35,141 nt of DNA from Bacillota bacterium (GTDB taxonomy: Bacteria; Bacillota; UBA4882; UBA10575). Both the position numbers and the translations under genes were made by a program. Under the pieces are notes generated by a model, which did not search any database, was not told the origin of the DNA, and saw only the letters and a list, made by a program, of their open reading frames with translations. Within the stretch, counting starts at the first letter, position 1; each line of letters opens with the position of its first letter. This document shows, one piece after another, positions 8,004 through 16,550 of this stretch. The DNA is taken from the NCBI GenBank assembly GCA_012727895.1, contig JAAYGG010000015.1, forward strand, positions 1 through 35,141. Reading direction: 5' to 3'.

Positions 8004-8916
8004 AAAATTTTACGTTCAGTCCCAGTGTCAGGTGCCAGTTATCCCGGGTGTTGCAGATTTCTCCCTGGATAGCCACATGGGGCGTTATACCGGTTTTGTA
8101 CCCGACAACCAGCAAATCATCGGTTAGAGATTCGGCCCCGTAAAAACCGCCGTATAAAAGGGATTTCTTTGTGAGTTCATAAGCGGCTTCCGCGTAAAAC
8201 CCGAATTCTGTCTCTGTACCATTCTGCCGCCGGCTGTTGATGCCCACCACTTCACAAAGGAGATGAAGCGGTCCGGTACGGTAACCGGCGTCAATCAACA
8301 ACCCGAAGTCGCTGGTATTTACTGCCCGGGCCCGGTTTATGGAAGCCACCCCCACCCCGATTTTCAAATCCGGATTCAGGTGAAAAATTCCCCGTCCGGC
8401 CAGATCGGTCCCGTCTCCGGGGTGATGATTTGAAACCGATGTTACCAGGGTAAAACGTTCAAAATCAGTTTTATACTTTACACCGATTCCTTTATGGAAC
8501 CCGGAGTCGGCCGGTGCGGTCGCCCCTCCCCTCCTTTGCAGGTTCTGGGCCAGGCTGCCGTTGATGGTTACGGAGGCACCGGAAGCCCAGTCAATGTAGA
8601 ACCGGCCGATATTGACCTCGTCCTTACGGAAGACGTCGTTGATATAGTAGTAGGCGATGGTTTCTACGCCATACCCCCCATATGAGAATTCTCCCTTTAT
8701 CCCGTCCTTTGCACCTAAACCGGCGTGGAGATTGAGGGTGAGACCTTCAAAAGAGAAACCAGAATTATCGGCGTCGATATCAAAGCGCACCTTGAGGTCG
8801 CCCCCATCCACCAATGCCGCGTGGGACGAAGCGGCCGCCAACATAACCGCCATAAGAGAGAGAATTGTGATGCCGAGTCTTTTTAAAATAACTCCTGTTG
8901 CAATTTGTTTTGACAT
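8002..8916 (-). CDS. Exported protein, probable outer-membrane beta-barrel
   Basis: 304 residues. The N-terminus has Lys and Arg, then ILSLMAVMLAAASSHA, a clear Sec signal peptide cut before ALVDG. The mature part has no hydrophobic helix and consists of alternating beta-strand-like stretches rich in Gly and aromatics, e.g. GFYAEAAYEL, SLLYGGFYGAES, HVAIQGEICN and the closing strand HLTLGLNVKF. A terminal strand ending in Phe is the signal recognised by the BAM machinery of diderm bacteria. No porin family or SLH domain is recognised, so the cargo is unknown. ATG 8916 has AAGGAGG upstream; the longer frame to 8979 is unsupported. The gene is monocistronic. A secreted beta-rich protein of another kind remains possible. 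Confidence 0.65.
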   Translation of the reverse strand: MSKQIATGVILKRLGITILSLMAVMLAAASSHAALVDGGDLKVRFDIDADNSGFSFEGLTLNLHAGLGAKDGIKGEFSYGGYGVETIAYYYINDVFRKDEVNIGRFYIDWASGASVTINGSLAQNLQRRGGATAPADSGFHKGIGVKYKTDFERFTLVTSVSNHHPGDGTDLAGRGIFHLNPDLKIGVGVASINRARAVNTSDFGLLIDAGYRTGPLHLLCEVVGINSRRQNGTETEFGFYAEAAYELTKKSLLYGGFYGAESLTDDLLVVGYKTGITPHVAIQGEICNTRDNWHLTLGLNVKF

Positions 8917-8979
8917 GACTATACCTCCTTCTGGCAATTTTTTCTTGCATGGTGGGTGCTTTGCCGTCCCGGTTTTCAA

Positions 8980-9158
8980 AAGATATGGAAAATCTTTAAA
9001 TATATTTCAGTATATTTCAGCACCGGAGAAAAATCTCCTTTTGGCAAAGGTAACCGTTGGCGCAAAATTGCTGTCTGGTTTTTGCACAAAACAGCCGATA
9101 GAAAGAATAAGAGCAGCAATAGCGGCGTCTTTCGGGCCGCAGGCAAAAGCGAAAGGAG
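8980..9158. other. Intergenic region with a tandem repeat and several foldable segments
   Basis: No gene is supported between the barrel gene and the GH12 gene. TATATTTCAG occurs twice in tandem at 9001-9020. Possible stems on the plus strand are GGAGA/TCTCC with an AAAA loop and a TTTT tail (9025-9040), ATTGCTG/CAGCAAT (9067-9073 with 9114-9120), and GCGGC/GCCGC (9122-9126 with 9136-9140). GAAAGGAG at 9151-9158 is a ribosome site. This may be a leader RNA of the GH12 gene. No clear -35/-10 pair was found for either gene. Confidence 0.35.
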
Positions 9159-9159
9159 T

Positions 9160-9197
9160 TCATCACGAATGCTTCCATCACGAATTACCCATCACGA
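9160..9197 (+). repeat. Three near-tandem CATCACGAA repeats at the GH12 gene start
   Basis: CATCACGAA begins at 9161, 9176 and 9190. The periods are 15 and 14 bases. The repeats lie right after the GAAAGGAG ribosome site and include the ATG at 9169. Confidence 0.8.
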
Positions 9198-9221
9198 AAG
9201 AGCAGAACATCATTTCTCTGC

Positions 9222-10109
9222 TTGCTCCTGGCGGTATTTTTTCTTGTTCCGGCCGGCTGCCGGCTCGTACCCATATTGGATCCCACTGATCCTGATCCAA
9301 ATCCCAACCCTGAAATCGTAGAAGAAAAGACTGGCAACTGGGAGAGAATTGAGGTTGCCCCCGGATTTCTCTTGACCAATAATATGTGGGGGATAGAAAA
9401 AGAGACCGACCAGGTAAAACAGGTTATTTTCTTATATTCCGATAACTCCTACGGGTGGGAGTGGGAGAGGGGGAAAACCGGGCAAAAAGGCAATTACCCG
9501 GAAGTCGTCTTCGGTGTGAAGCCGTGGGGCCAACGCGAAGAGTATTTCCTCGAAGGGAGCGGGTTGCCACTGCAGTTGGACGAGGTTGATTCCCTGACCA
9601 TGGAGGTGGACCTGGATTATAAGATATCGCACGATACGGGGGAAAATGCCTGGTGGAACCTGGCCTTTGAGGTCTGGTTAACGGAAGAAAAACCCGGTGG
9701 TAATGTGGCGGATAGCATTACCGATGAGATCATGATCTGGTTTGATTGGAAAGATGTGCCGTGGGACCCAAAAGAAGAAGAATGGGAGGATGCCGAAGCT
9801 GTGCAAGACGGCCCGTATGAGTATGCGTATTGCTTGTCAAAGGACGAGTGGGGTGAAGGGGAATGGCAATGGCATTACCATCAATTCCGGATAAAAGAGA
9901 AAGGGAGGATTCCGGAGGAAGTAAATATAAAGTCTTTTATTGATTATATCAGGGAGAGACACCAGAGAAACGGCAAGCTCTGGTTGGGTTCCCTGGAGTT
10001 CGGGATGGAGTACGGGGATTATACCGCCGGCCGGGTGCAGATTAAAAAACTGGAATATGTGATCAACGGCAAGCGGGTCGCATCCGGCAGAACCGGTAAA
10101 GGTAAATAA
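9222..10109 (+). CDS. GH12 family beta-glucanase lipoprotein (start disturbed)
   Basis: Mature part about 280 residues, resembling Thermotoga Cel12A: NNMWG, YPEVVFGVKPWG, LAFEVWLTEEK, nucleophile in DEIMIWF (E169, counted from TTG 9222) and acid/base in GMEYG (E263). GH12 enzymes cut beta-1,4-glucan, mixed-linkage glucan or xyloglucan. The chain begins with a lipoprotein signal, FFLVPAGC, then a Pro/Asp/Asn linker; Pro at -3 of the lipobox is unusual. TTG 9222 is only the first formal start. The frame stays open upstream to 9123 and encodes a fuller signal peptide (SRKSRTSFLCLLLAV) but has no ATG, GTG or TTG there. The ATG at 9169, with ribosome site GAAAGGAG, is off by one base, which suggests an indel in the repeats. 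It would act at the cell surface. Confidence 0.8.
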   Translation: MLLAVFFLVPAGCRLVPILDPTDPDPNPNPEIVEEKTGNWERIEVAPGFLLTNNMWGIEKETDQVKQVIFLYSDNSYGWEWERGKTGQKGNYPEVVFGVKPWGQREEYFLEGSGLPLQLDEVDSLTMEVDLDYKISHDTGENAWWNLAFEVWLTEEKPGGNVADSITDEIMIWFDWKDVPWDPKEEEWEDAEAVQDGPYEYAYCLSKDEWGEGEWQWHYHQFRIKEKGRIPEEVNIKSFIDYIRERHQRNGKLWLGSLEFGMEYGDYTAGRVQIKKLEYVINGKRVASGRTGKGK

Positions 10110-10140
10110 CGAAGTTTTTATTTCCTGGCCTTAACAATTA

Positions 10141-10149
10141 TGCTATAAT
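10141..10149 (+). promoter_or_regulatory. Extended -10 promoter for the exported hypothetical gene
   Basis: TGCTATAAT matches an extended -10 (TGnTATAAT). No good -35 is found 17 bases upstream, as is usual for this promoter class. It leaves a leader of about 60 bases before the ATG at 10216. Confidence 0.55.
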
Positions 10150-10215
10150 ATACTATACTCTTAATAAGATCTGAATATTTACCGGCGGCGTCCGGTGGGA
10201 AGGAAAAGAGAAAAA

Positions 10216-10971
10216 ATGAGAAAAACAGGAATAATAGTTTTTTTGGCCTTTCTGTTGGTTTCTATAGGTTCGCCGGTACAGGCCAAAGAATCGCGCATTA
10301 CATTGGAGAGGAATTTTCTACCGGGATACGCCGCAGGCGCAGACGCGCCGCTCTTTGCCCACGTGGAGCTGGCGCAGCCGGTCCGTAGAGGGTCTTCGGC
10401 CGAGAGCTTCGTCGCGACCTTGGCGCAGGATGAGAGATCCCAAAGGATAGTCAGTGGCGGAACCCTGACCGGGTTGGGCTTTCTCTTTATCGGGCTTGGG
10501 GTTGCCGCCAGTGAGGGCAACTCGGAAGTGGGGACGTTTTTCTTCGTGTCCGGGGTGATAACAGCCGGGGGAGGCCTGTACTGTCTTTTTGTACCGGGTT
10601 ATGTGGAAACCCAGTATAAACGGATAAGGAAGATTGAAGACCCCCATGAACGGGAAGCGGAAGCCTATGCCGTGTTGGTGCACTCTGCGACTAAGGCAAA
10701 GGTGGAAAGGCTTTCTTCAGCCACCTTCAGCGGGGCTTTGTGTTTGTATCATCTTATCGCTCAACCGGATTATTGGCATGTTGGAGACACGAATTTCAAT
10801 ACATACAACGCCATAATCTTTGGCGCGTCCAGCCTCTATTATTTCCTGGTCAAGTCTCCCCCCGAGCGGATGTTGGATGAGTATGAAGAGGCGCAGAAAG
10901 CCAGGGGCCAGTTGACGATCCTCCCACGGCCGGACGGGTCGATTGCCGCCGTCTATACCCTGGCCTTTTAA
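10216..10971 (+). CDS. Exported protein of unknown function
   Basis: About 251 residues and not recognised. It starts with a signal peptide (MRKTGIIVFLAFLLVS, cut probable after PVQA). Two hydrophobic stretches follow around residues 85-130 (TLTGLGFLFIGLGVAA and GTFFFVSGVITAGGGLYCLFVPG), rich in Gly and possibly a membrane hairpin. A further hydrophobic patch, YNAIIFGASSLYYFLV, lies near residue 200. Charged segments (EDPHEREAEAY, ERMLDEYEEAQKARG) separate them, and the chain ends VYTLAF. ATG 10216 has a GGAAAAGAG purine run upstream; the frame extends to 10195 without support. It lies between the GH12 lipoprotein and a NUDIX gene in the same direction and has its own promoter, so any link with either is uncertain. 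Confidence 0.6.
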   Translation: MRKTGIIVFLAFLLVSIGSPVQAKESRITLERNFLPGYAAGADAPLFAHVELAQPVRRGSSAESFVATLAQDERSQRIVSGGTLTGLGFLFIGLGVAASEGNSEVGTFFFVSGVITAGGGLYCLFVPGYVETQYKRIRKIEDPHEREAEAYAVLVHSATKAKVERLSSATFSGALCLYHLIAQPDYWHVGDTNFNTYNAIIFGASSLYYFLVKSPPERMLDEYEEAQKARGQLTILPRPDGSIAAVYTLAF

Positions 10972-10982
10972 CGGGGAGACCG

Positions 10983-11432
10983 GTGAGCGCCATGAAATAT
11001 CCTGCGCCGACTGTCGGGGCTGTTATCTTTAACCCGGAGAAGAAAATACTTCTCTGCAAGTCCTGTAAATGGCATGGGGAATATATGATCCCTGGCGGCC
11101 ACATCGAGCTGGGAGAAAAGATGGAAGAAGCGTTAAAAAGAGAGATATTGGAGGAAACCGGGTTAAAGATCTACGATATCCGGCTGCTGGCTTTAAAAGA
11201 GTTCATATCCAGCGATACTTCTCAAGAAAAGAAGCATTTTATTTTTATCGATTATGTATGTAAAACTGACTCCTCCAATGTTGTCTTAAATGAAGAGGCA
11301 GAGGATTATATCTGGATTGGCCTGGACGAGATCGAAAAATATAATATAAACAGTTTCACAAAGGCCCTCCTTGCCGAGCTCCGGGATAAAGAGAAGTCGG
11401 TAAAAAAAGTAGAGATATTTTATGATTATTAA
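10983..11432 (+). CDS. NUDIX hydrolase
   Basis: 149 residues with a complete NUDIX box, from GGHIELGEKM to REILEETGL, that binds Mg and cleaves nucleoside-diphosphate-linked substrates. The N-terminal strand PTVGAVIFNPEKKILL is typical of MutT/ADP-ribose-pyrophosphatase-like members. The exact substrate cannot be told. GTG 10983 is four bases from GGGGAG; ATG 10992 would also work with longer spacing. It starts 11 bases after the previous stop, so co-transcription is likely. Base composition is more AT-rich than the neighbouring metabolic genes, particularly in the second half, which may indicate later acquisition. Confidence 0.85.
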   Translation: MSAMKYPAPTVGAVIFNPEKKILLCKSCKWHGEYMIPGGHIELGEKMEEALKREILEETGLKIYDIRLLALKEFISSDTSQEKKHFIFIDYVCKTDSSNVVLNEEAEDYIWIGLDEIEKYNINSFTKALLAELRDKEKSVKKVEIFYDY

Positions 11433-11516
11433 GAAACCCCGGGAATACAGTCACGAAACGAAAGCATCCGGAAGAGAGTATAAAGGGGAAAATGGAGAGG
11501 ATAAAGAGGGAAAAGA

Positions 11517-11551
11517 AAAGAATCCCTACCCATTTTGGGTAGGGATTCTTT
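11517..11551. terminator. Strong two-way terminator
   Basis: Perfect 15-bp stem AAAGAATCCCTACCC and GGGTAGGGATTCTTT with a five-base loop. On the minus strand it is followed by TCTTTTC and lies just past the stop of the GTPase gene; on the plus strand it can end the NUDIX transcript. Confidence 0.88.
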
Positions 11552-11561
11552 GTGGGATTTC

Positions 11562-12875
11562 TTATCCCAGCTTTTCCTTGATAATCTCTTCCAGGGTCGG
11601 TTCGCCAATCTCTTGGAGTTCGTAACGGACCCGGGCCGCCGGCTTATCAATCTTGATCAGGCGCCGGAGGTCAATGGGTGTACCGATGACCACCGCATCG
11701 GCCTCCGCCCGTTTGATTGTCTCCTCCAGTTCCGCAATTTGTTTCTTGCCGTACCCCATAGCCGGGAGGACATTGGAGAGATGGCCGTATTTGGCGAAGG
11801 TATCAACGATACTCCCAACCGCGTAGGGCCGGGGGTCGACCAGTTCGGCAGCGCCGTATTTGCGGGCGGCGATGGCTCCGGCGCCGTATTCCATATTGCC
11901 GTGGGTGAGGGTGGGGCCGTCCTCCACCACCAAAACCCGTTTACCCGCCAAAAGGCCGGGCTGGTCAATGAAGATGGGCGAAGCGGCCTCGATGACGGTG
12001 GCTTTCGGGTTGACCCGCCGGATATTCTCGCGGACCTTCTCCACGTTCTCGGGGTAGCTGGTTTCTATCTTATTGATGAGCAGGACGTCGGCCATGCGGA
12101 AGTTGGTTTCCCCGGGATGGTAACGCAGTTCATGCCCGGGCCGGTGCGGGTCGACGAGGACTATATGCAACAAGGGACGGTAGAAGGGCAGGTCATTGTT
12201 GCCACCGTCCCAAAGGATCACGTCGGCCTCCTTCTCCGCCTCAGCCAGGATTTTCTGGTAGTCAACACCGGCATAAACCACAAAACCCTTTTCAATATGG
12301 GGTTCATACTCTTCCCGCTCTTCAATGGTGCAGTCGTGTTTATCCAGATCCTCATAGGAAGCAAACCGCTGGCAGGCCTGTTTTTCCAGGTCGCCGTAGG
12401 GCATGGGGTGACGGATGACCACCAGCTTTTTCCCCATCTCCTGGATGATCTTCGCCACTTTCCTGGTGGTTTGGCTCTTGCCGACGCCGGTACGGACGGC
12501 GCAAACAGAGATCACCGGGACACGGGCGTCAAGCATGGTGGTTTTTGGCCCCATCAGGCGGAAATCCGCGCCGGCGGCCATGGCCAGGGAGGCCCGGTTC
12601 ATCACATATTCGTGGGAGGCGTCGCTGTAGGCAAAGATCACCTCGTCCACGTTGTTCTCCTTAATCAGGGCCGCCAAATCCGCCTCGTCGTAAATGGGGA
12701 TCCCTTCCGGGTAAAGGGGACCGCTTAAGGCCGGCGGGTATTTTCTCCCGTGGATGTCGGGGATCTGTGTTGCGGTAAAGGCCAGAACTTCATAATTCTC
12801 ATTATCCCGGAAATAGGTGTTAAAATTATGGAAGTCCCTTCCTGCCGCACCCATGATAATAACTTTCTTCTTCAA
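11562..12875 (-). CDS. Cyclic 2,3-diphosphoglycerate synthetase-family GTPase/ATPase
   Basis: 437 residues. It has an N-terminal Rossmann-like segment (KKKVIIMGAAGRDFHNF), a P-loop RTGVGKSQTT with Lys133, LWDGGNNDLPF, LVDPHRPGHE and VLLINKIET. This layout matches the COG2403 family that includes methanogen cyclic 2,3-diphosphoglycerate synthetase, which makes a thermoprotectant and phosphate store. Many bacterial members carry this name without biochemical proof, and a role in other metabolism is possible. TTG 12875 is nine bases from AGGAGG; TTG 12884 abuts the ribosome site and is unlikely. The gene follows a TPR lipoprotein gene on the same strand after a 178-base gap that contains a long inverted repeat. 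Confidence 0.8.
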   Translation of the reverse strand: MKKKVIIMGAAGRDFHNFNTYFRDNENYEVLAFTATQIPDIHGRKYPPALSGPLYPEGIPIYDEADLAALIKENNVDEVIFAYSDASHEYVMNRASLAMAAGADFRLMGPKTTMLDARVPVISVCAVRTGVGKSQTTRKVAKIIQEMGKKLVVIRHPMPYGDLEKQACQRFASYEDLDKHDCTIEEREEYEPHIEKGFVVYAGVDYQKILAEAEKEADVILWDGGNNDLPFYRPLLHIVLVDPHRPGHELRYHPGETNFRMADVLLINKIETSYPENVEKVRENIRRVNPKATVIEAASPIFIDQPGLLAGKRVLVVEDGPTLTHGNMEYGAGAIAARKYGAAELVDPRPYAVGSIVDTFAKYGHLSNVLPAMGYGKKQIAELEETIKRAEADAVVIGTPIDLRRLIKIDKPAARVRYELQEIGEPTLEEIIKEKLG

Positions 12876-12913
12876 ACTGACCAACCTCCTGTGGTATAAA
12901 TATGATGCCGCAC

Positions 12914-12976
12914 CCGGAAGTATGTTTTGTGCTTGGAGACGCCGTATACCTGTTTATCCAAGCAGAAACATGCCGG
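12914..12976 (-). other. Nested inverted repeat in the leader of the GTPase gene
   Basis: Three arms pair in order: CCGG (12914-12917 with 12973-12976), ATGTTT/AAACAT (12922-12927 with 12966-12971) and GCTTGGA/TCCAAGC (12931-12937 with 12957-12963), separated by small internal loops and closed by a 19-base loop. It ends about 40 bases before the TTG start. There is no T-run on either side, so it is not a standard terminator. Confidence 0.5.
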
Positions 12977-13053
12977 AGGTACAACTCTTTTTTATTCTGT
13001 GAAAAACCGCCATCTCCTGCAATATTATGCGTATCCTTTGTAAAATTTTTAGA

Positions 13054-13827
13054 TCAATTTTTATACTTGGCCAACTCGGCCCGGGCAGATTCCTTGGCCT
13101 CGCGGTCCATCTTCGGGTCTTCGGGATCCTCGGGAAGGGAGAGGCATTTGGTAAAGGCCTCTATGGCCAGATCGGGTTTTTTTGCCTCCAGGGCGATACA
13201 GCCGTATATGTACCAGTCGTAAGGGGAGTCCGGAGACAAGGCCACCAGTTTTTCCGCCAGTTGAAAAGCGGTTTTGATATTACCGATACTCAGCGGCCGT
13301 CCCGGGGCTTTCCAATAGAGTTGCGCCAGGGGGTTATAGGCCAGGGGCCGTTCCGGGTCGATCTCCAGGCACCGCTCCAACGCCTCCCGCATTGGTTTGA
13401 CCATAAAAAGGCTGTTCATTACCCCCCGTTCCTGTCCGATGCTGCCGAGTAATACTCCCAGGTAAAAAAAGCCTTCATAACCCTCGCTGTTAACCATTGT
13501 GGCCTGCTCCGCGTATTCCTTTCCCTTTTCATAGAGGCGGATCTTTTCTTTGCTCTCCTCCGCGTGGTCACCCAGGAAGAGATACCCGCGGGCCGCCCGC
13601 CAGAGCAGTTCATAATCGGCGGGATTTTCCCCGTGCGCATTTAAGTTTTCTTCTATTATTTCCATCATCCACCGGGAAGTTTCCGGGGATTCACAACGCC
13701 GGGCATAGAGGTTGTCCACCATATTCAAGAGGCTGTTTTCTTCGGTTTCTCCGCAAGCCACAGGAGCTAAAAACAGATAAAGACCGGTGATCACCCAGAT
13801 GAATCTTTTTATGCACCTCTTCGACAC
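13054..13827 (-). CDS. TPR-type lipoprotein (TatT-like)
   Basis: 257 residues. Basic N-terminus, hydrophobic segment VITGLYLFLAPVA and Cys25, giving a probable lipoprotein signal (Pro at -3 is unusual). The rest is helical and repeat-like: DYELLWRAARGYLFLGDHA, EQATMVNSEGYEGFFYLGVLLG, LEIDPERPLAYNPLAQLYWK, SPDSPYDWYIYGCIALEAKKPDLAIEAFTKCL. These are tetratricopeptide units resembling the TRAP-associated TatT family. It probably works as an oligomeric scaffold outside the inner membrane; the partner is unknown, and no TRAP transporter is present here. GTG 13827 has GGAGG about seven bases upstream. It is followed by the GTPase gene and preceded, 98 bases away, by the kinase-like gene on the same strand. 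Confidence 0.75.
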   Translation of the reverse strand: MSKRCIKRFIWVITGLYLFLAPVACGETEENSLLNMVDNLYARRCESPETSRWMMEIIEENLNAHGENPADYELLWRAARGYLFLGDHAEESKEKIRLYEKGKEYAEQATMVNSEGYEGFFYLGVLLGSIGQERGVMNSLFMVKPMREALERCLEIDPERPLAYNPLAQLYWKAPGRPLSIGNIKTAFQLAEKLVALSPDSPYDWYIYGCIALEAKKPDLAIEAFTKCLSLPEDPEDPKMDREAKESARAELAKYKN

Positions 13828-13925
13828 AGCAACCGCCTCCGTGAGATAAAATTGGATTAGTTGATTATTTGCACTTCGCGAAGGATATTCCTCCTTTTTC
13901 CTGTTTTTTTCTTTACCTTGTTTCG

Positions 13926-14660
13926 TTATCCACTAAAGGCATAGGTAAGTTTGCCGGTCTTTGCGGAGAGGAAGGAATAGATCTCCGGGTAGTTCTCTTT
14001 GTAACAGGGATCAGTTTCCGCGGCGATCTTGGCAAAGGCGAAGGCGTCATCCCACAGGAATTCCCGGGGTTTGTAGCCGGTCCCCAGTTTCCTGAGGATG
14101 GCGGTATTTGCTGCGACAAACGGCAGTTCACCCAGGGGCGGCTTAAGGCGGAGGGCATAGGCGAAATCAATCAAGACAACTCTGAGGAAAGAGGGGTCTT
14201 TTTTCGTGCGCACAATTAAGTTGGGCGGGCGGACATCACGGTGAATCACCCCGGCCCCGTGTAAAACCTCCAAGATGGAGCAGAATTGTTCCAGCAGCGG
14301 CCGGTGGATTTTCGGGTCGCGCCGGTTTTGGCCGAGGAATTTCTCAAGGGTCTGCCCTTCGATAAACTCCGTGGCAATAAAAGCGAAGGGCGTTTTCGTC
14401 CGGCAGGCGAGGACTTTCGGGAAAAACCCGGCTTTGCCGGATTTCCGCAGGAGGCGGATGAAGAAGGCCTCGCGGGCGGAGGCCCGTTCCACCCTTCCCT
14501 CCAACTTGATGAAGACCTTCTTTTTTTCCGGCGTTTCCCCGGTGAAGTAATGAAAACCCAATTTGTTGGGCGGGGCAAAGGGTTTTACCCCGACAATCCC
14601 GTATTCCCGCTCCAAATACCGGAGAAAGCCGGGCACGGGTGGGGAAGCGGTTGGCCGCAT
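13926..14660 (-). CDS. Protein-kinase-fold protein
   Basis: 244 residues with a compact kinase fold. Visible are the candidate ATP-binding lysine in KKVFIKLEG, the catalytic loop HRDVRPPN (Asp142, Asn147) and a metal-binding LIDFAYA (Asp165), where the usual DFG glycine is alanine. Active residues are retained, so it is probably active. The length and N-lobe resemble small bacterial kinases of the RIO, Bud32 or LPS-kinase (InaA/WaaP) types rather than full Hanks-type kinases. The substrate is unknown. No membrane segment is seen. ATG 14660 is preceded by GGAGGG. It heads a minus-strand set with the TPR lipoprotein and the GTPase and is divergent from the arabinofuranosidase gene. Confidence 0.72.
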   Translation of the reverse strand: MRPTASPPVPGFLRYLEREYGIVGVKPFAPPNKLGFHYFTGETPEKKKVFIKLEGRVERASAREAFFIRLLRKSGKAGFFPKVLACRTKTPFAFIATEFIEGQTLEKFLGQNRRDPKIHRPLLEQFCSILEVLHGAGVIHRDVRPPNLIVRTKKDPSFLRVVLIDFAYALRLKPPLGELPFVAANTAILRKLGTGYKPREFLWDDAFAFAKIAAETDPCYKENYPEIYSFLSAKTGKLTYAFSG

Positions 14661-14853
14661 GGGAGCCCTCCTTATTGGAGCGGTAATTTATTATATGGAA
14701 CTCACGGTATTAATGCGTTCGCTTTCCAGTGCCGGTTTCTTTATGATGGTCCGGTGCAAGTGCCGCGCGGGCAGAAAAAGGGAAAACCCATCCGTACATG
14801 AGGAATCCACAAGCTAACCCTTGCTCATCGCTGTTTTCTGTTATTATTTTAAT
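14661..14853. other. Divergent intergenic region, no gene supported
   Basis: This is the kinase-side part of the 327-base gap between the kinase-like gene and the GH51 gene. A plus-strand reading frame (14563-14817) runs through it but has no ribosome site and mostly overlaps the kinase gene. TCCGTACAT at 14791-14799 repeats the core of the AraR-like site at 14907-14922. Confidence 0.4.
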
Positions 14854-14882
14854 TTGGTATTGAAGCCTTAATATATTATGAT
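14854..14882 (+). promoter_or_regulatory. Probable promoter of the arabinoside cluster
   Basis: TTGGTA (14854-14859), a 17-base spacer and TATGAT (14877-14882). It leaves a leader of about 100 bases before the GH51 ATG, within which the AraR-like site falls near +18. Confidence 0.5.
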
Positions 14883-14906
14883 TAAAGTGGTCCGGATCTC
14901 TGCGTT

Positions 14907-14922
14907 ACTTGTCCGTACATCT
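14907..14922 (+). promoter_or_regulatory. AraR-like operator
   Basis: ACTTGTCCGTACATCT matches 12 of 16 bases of the Bacillus AraR-type operator ATTTGTACGTACAAAT, including the core TTGTnCGTACA. It sits just after the proposed promoter of an arabinofuranosidase gene, where a repressor would block transcription. No araR gene is in the window. Confidence 0.45.
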
Positions 14923-14960
14923 GCTGTAAACACGAGTTGCCAATGGCGTACCGGGAATAA

Positions 14961-16508
<1,548 letters not shown>

Positions 16509-16550
16509 GCAAGGCGTCATAATTAGACTGGACTGTGCAGGTCAGGGTTT

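Noticed and set aside
9041-9140. Possible c-di-GMP-I (GEMM) riboswitch suggested by GGCAAA and GGCGCAAA
   Set aside because: The hairpin that must separate the two motifs is absent (only 11 bases, at most two pairs) and the receptor side AGCCGGG-type segment is not found.
11422-11625. 67-codon frame after the NUDIX gene
   Set aside because: It runs through the strong terminator hairpin and into the opposite gene; no ribosome site.
14563-14817. 84-codon plus-strand frame between the kinase-like and GH51 genes
   Set aside because: No ribosome site, mostly overlapping the kinase gene on the other strand, and a composition without protein-like features.
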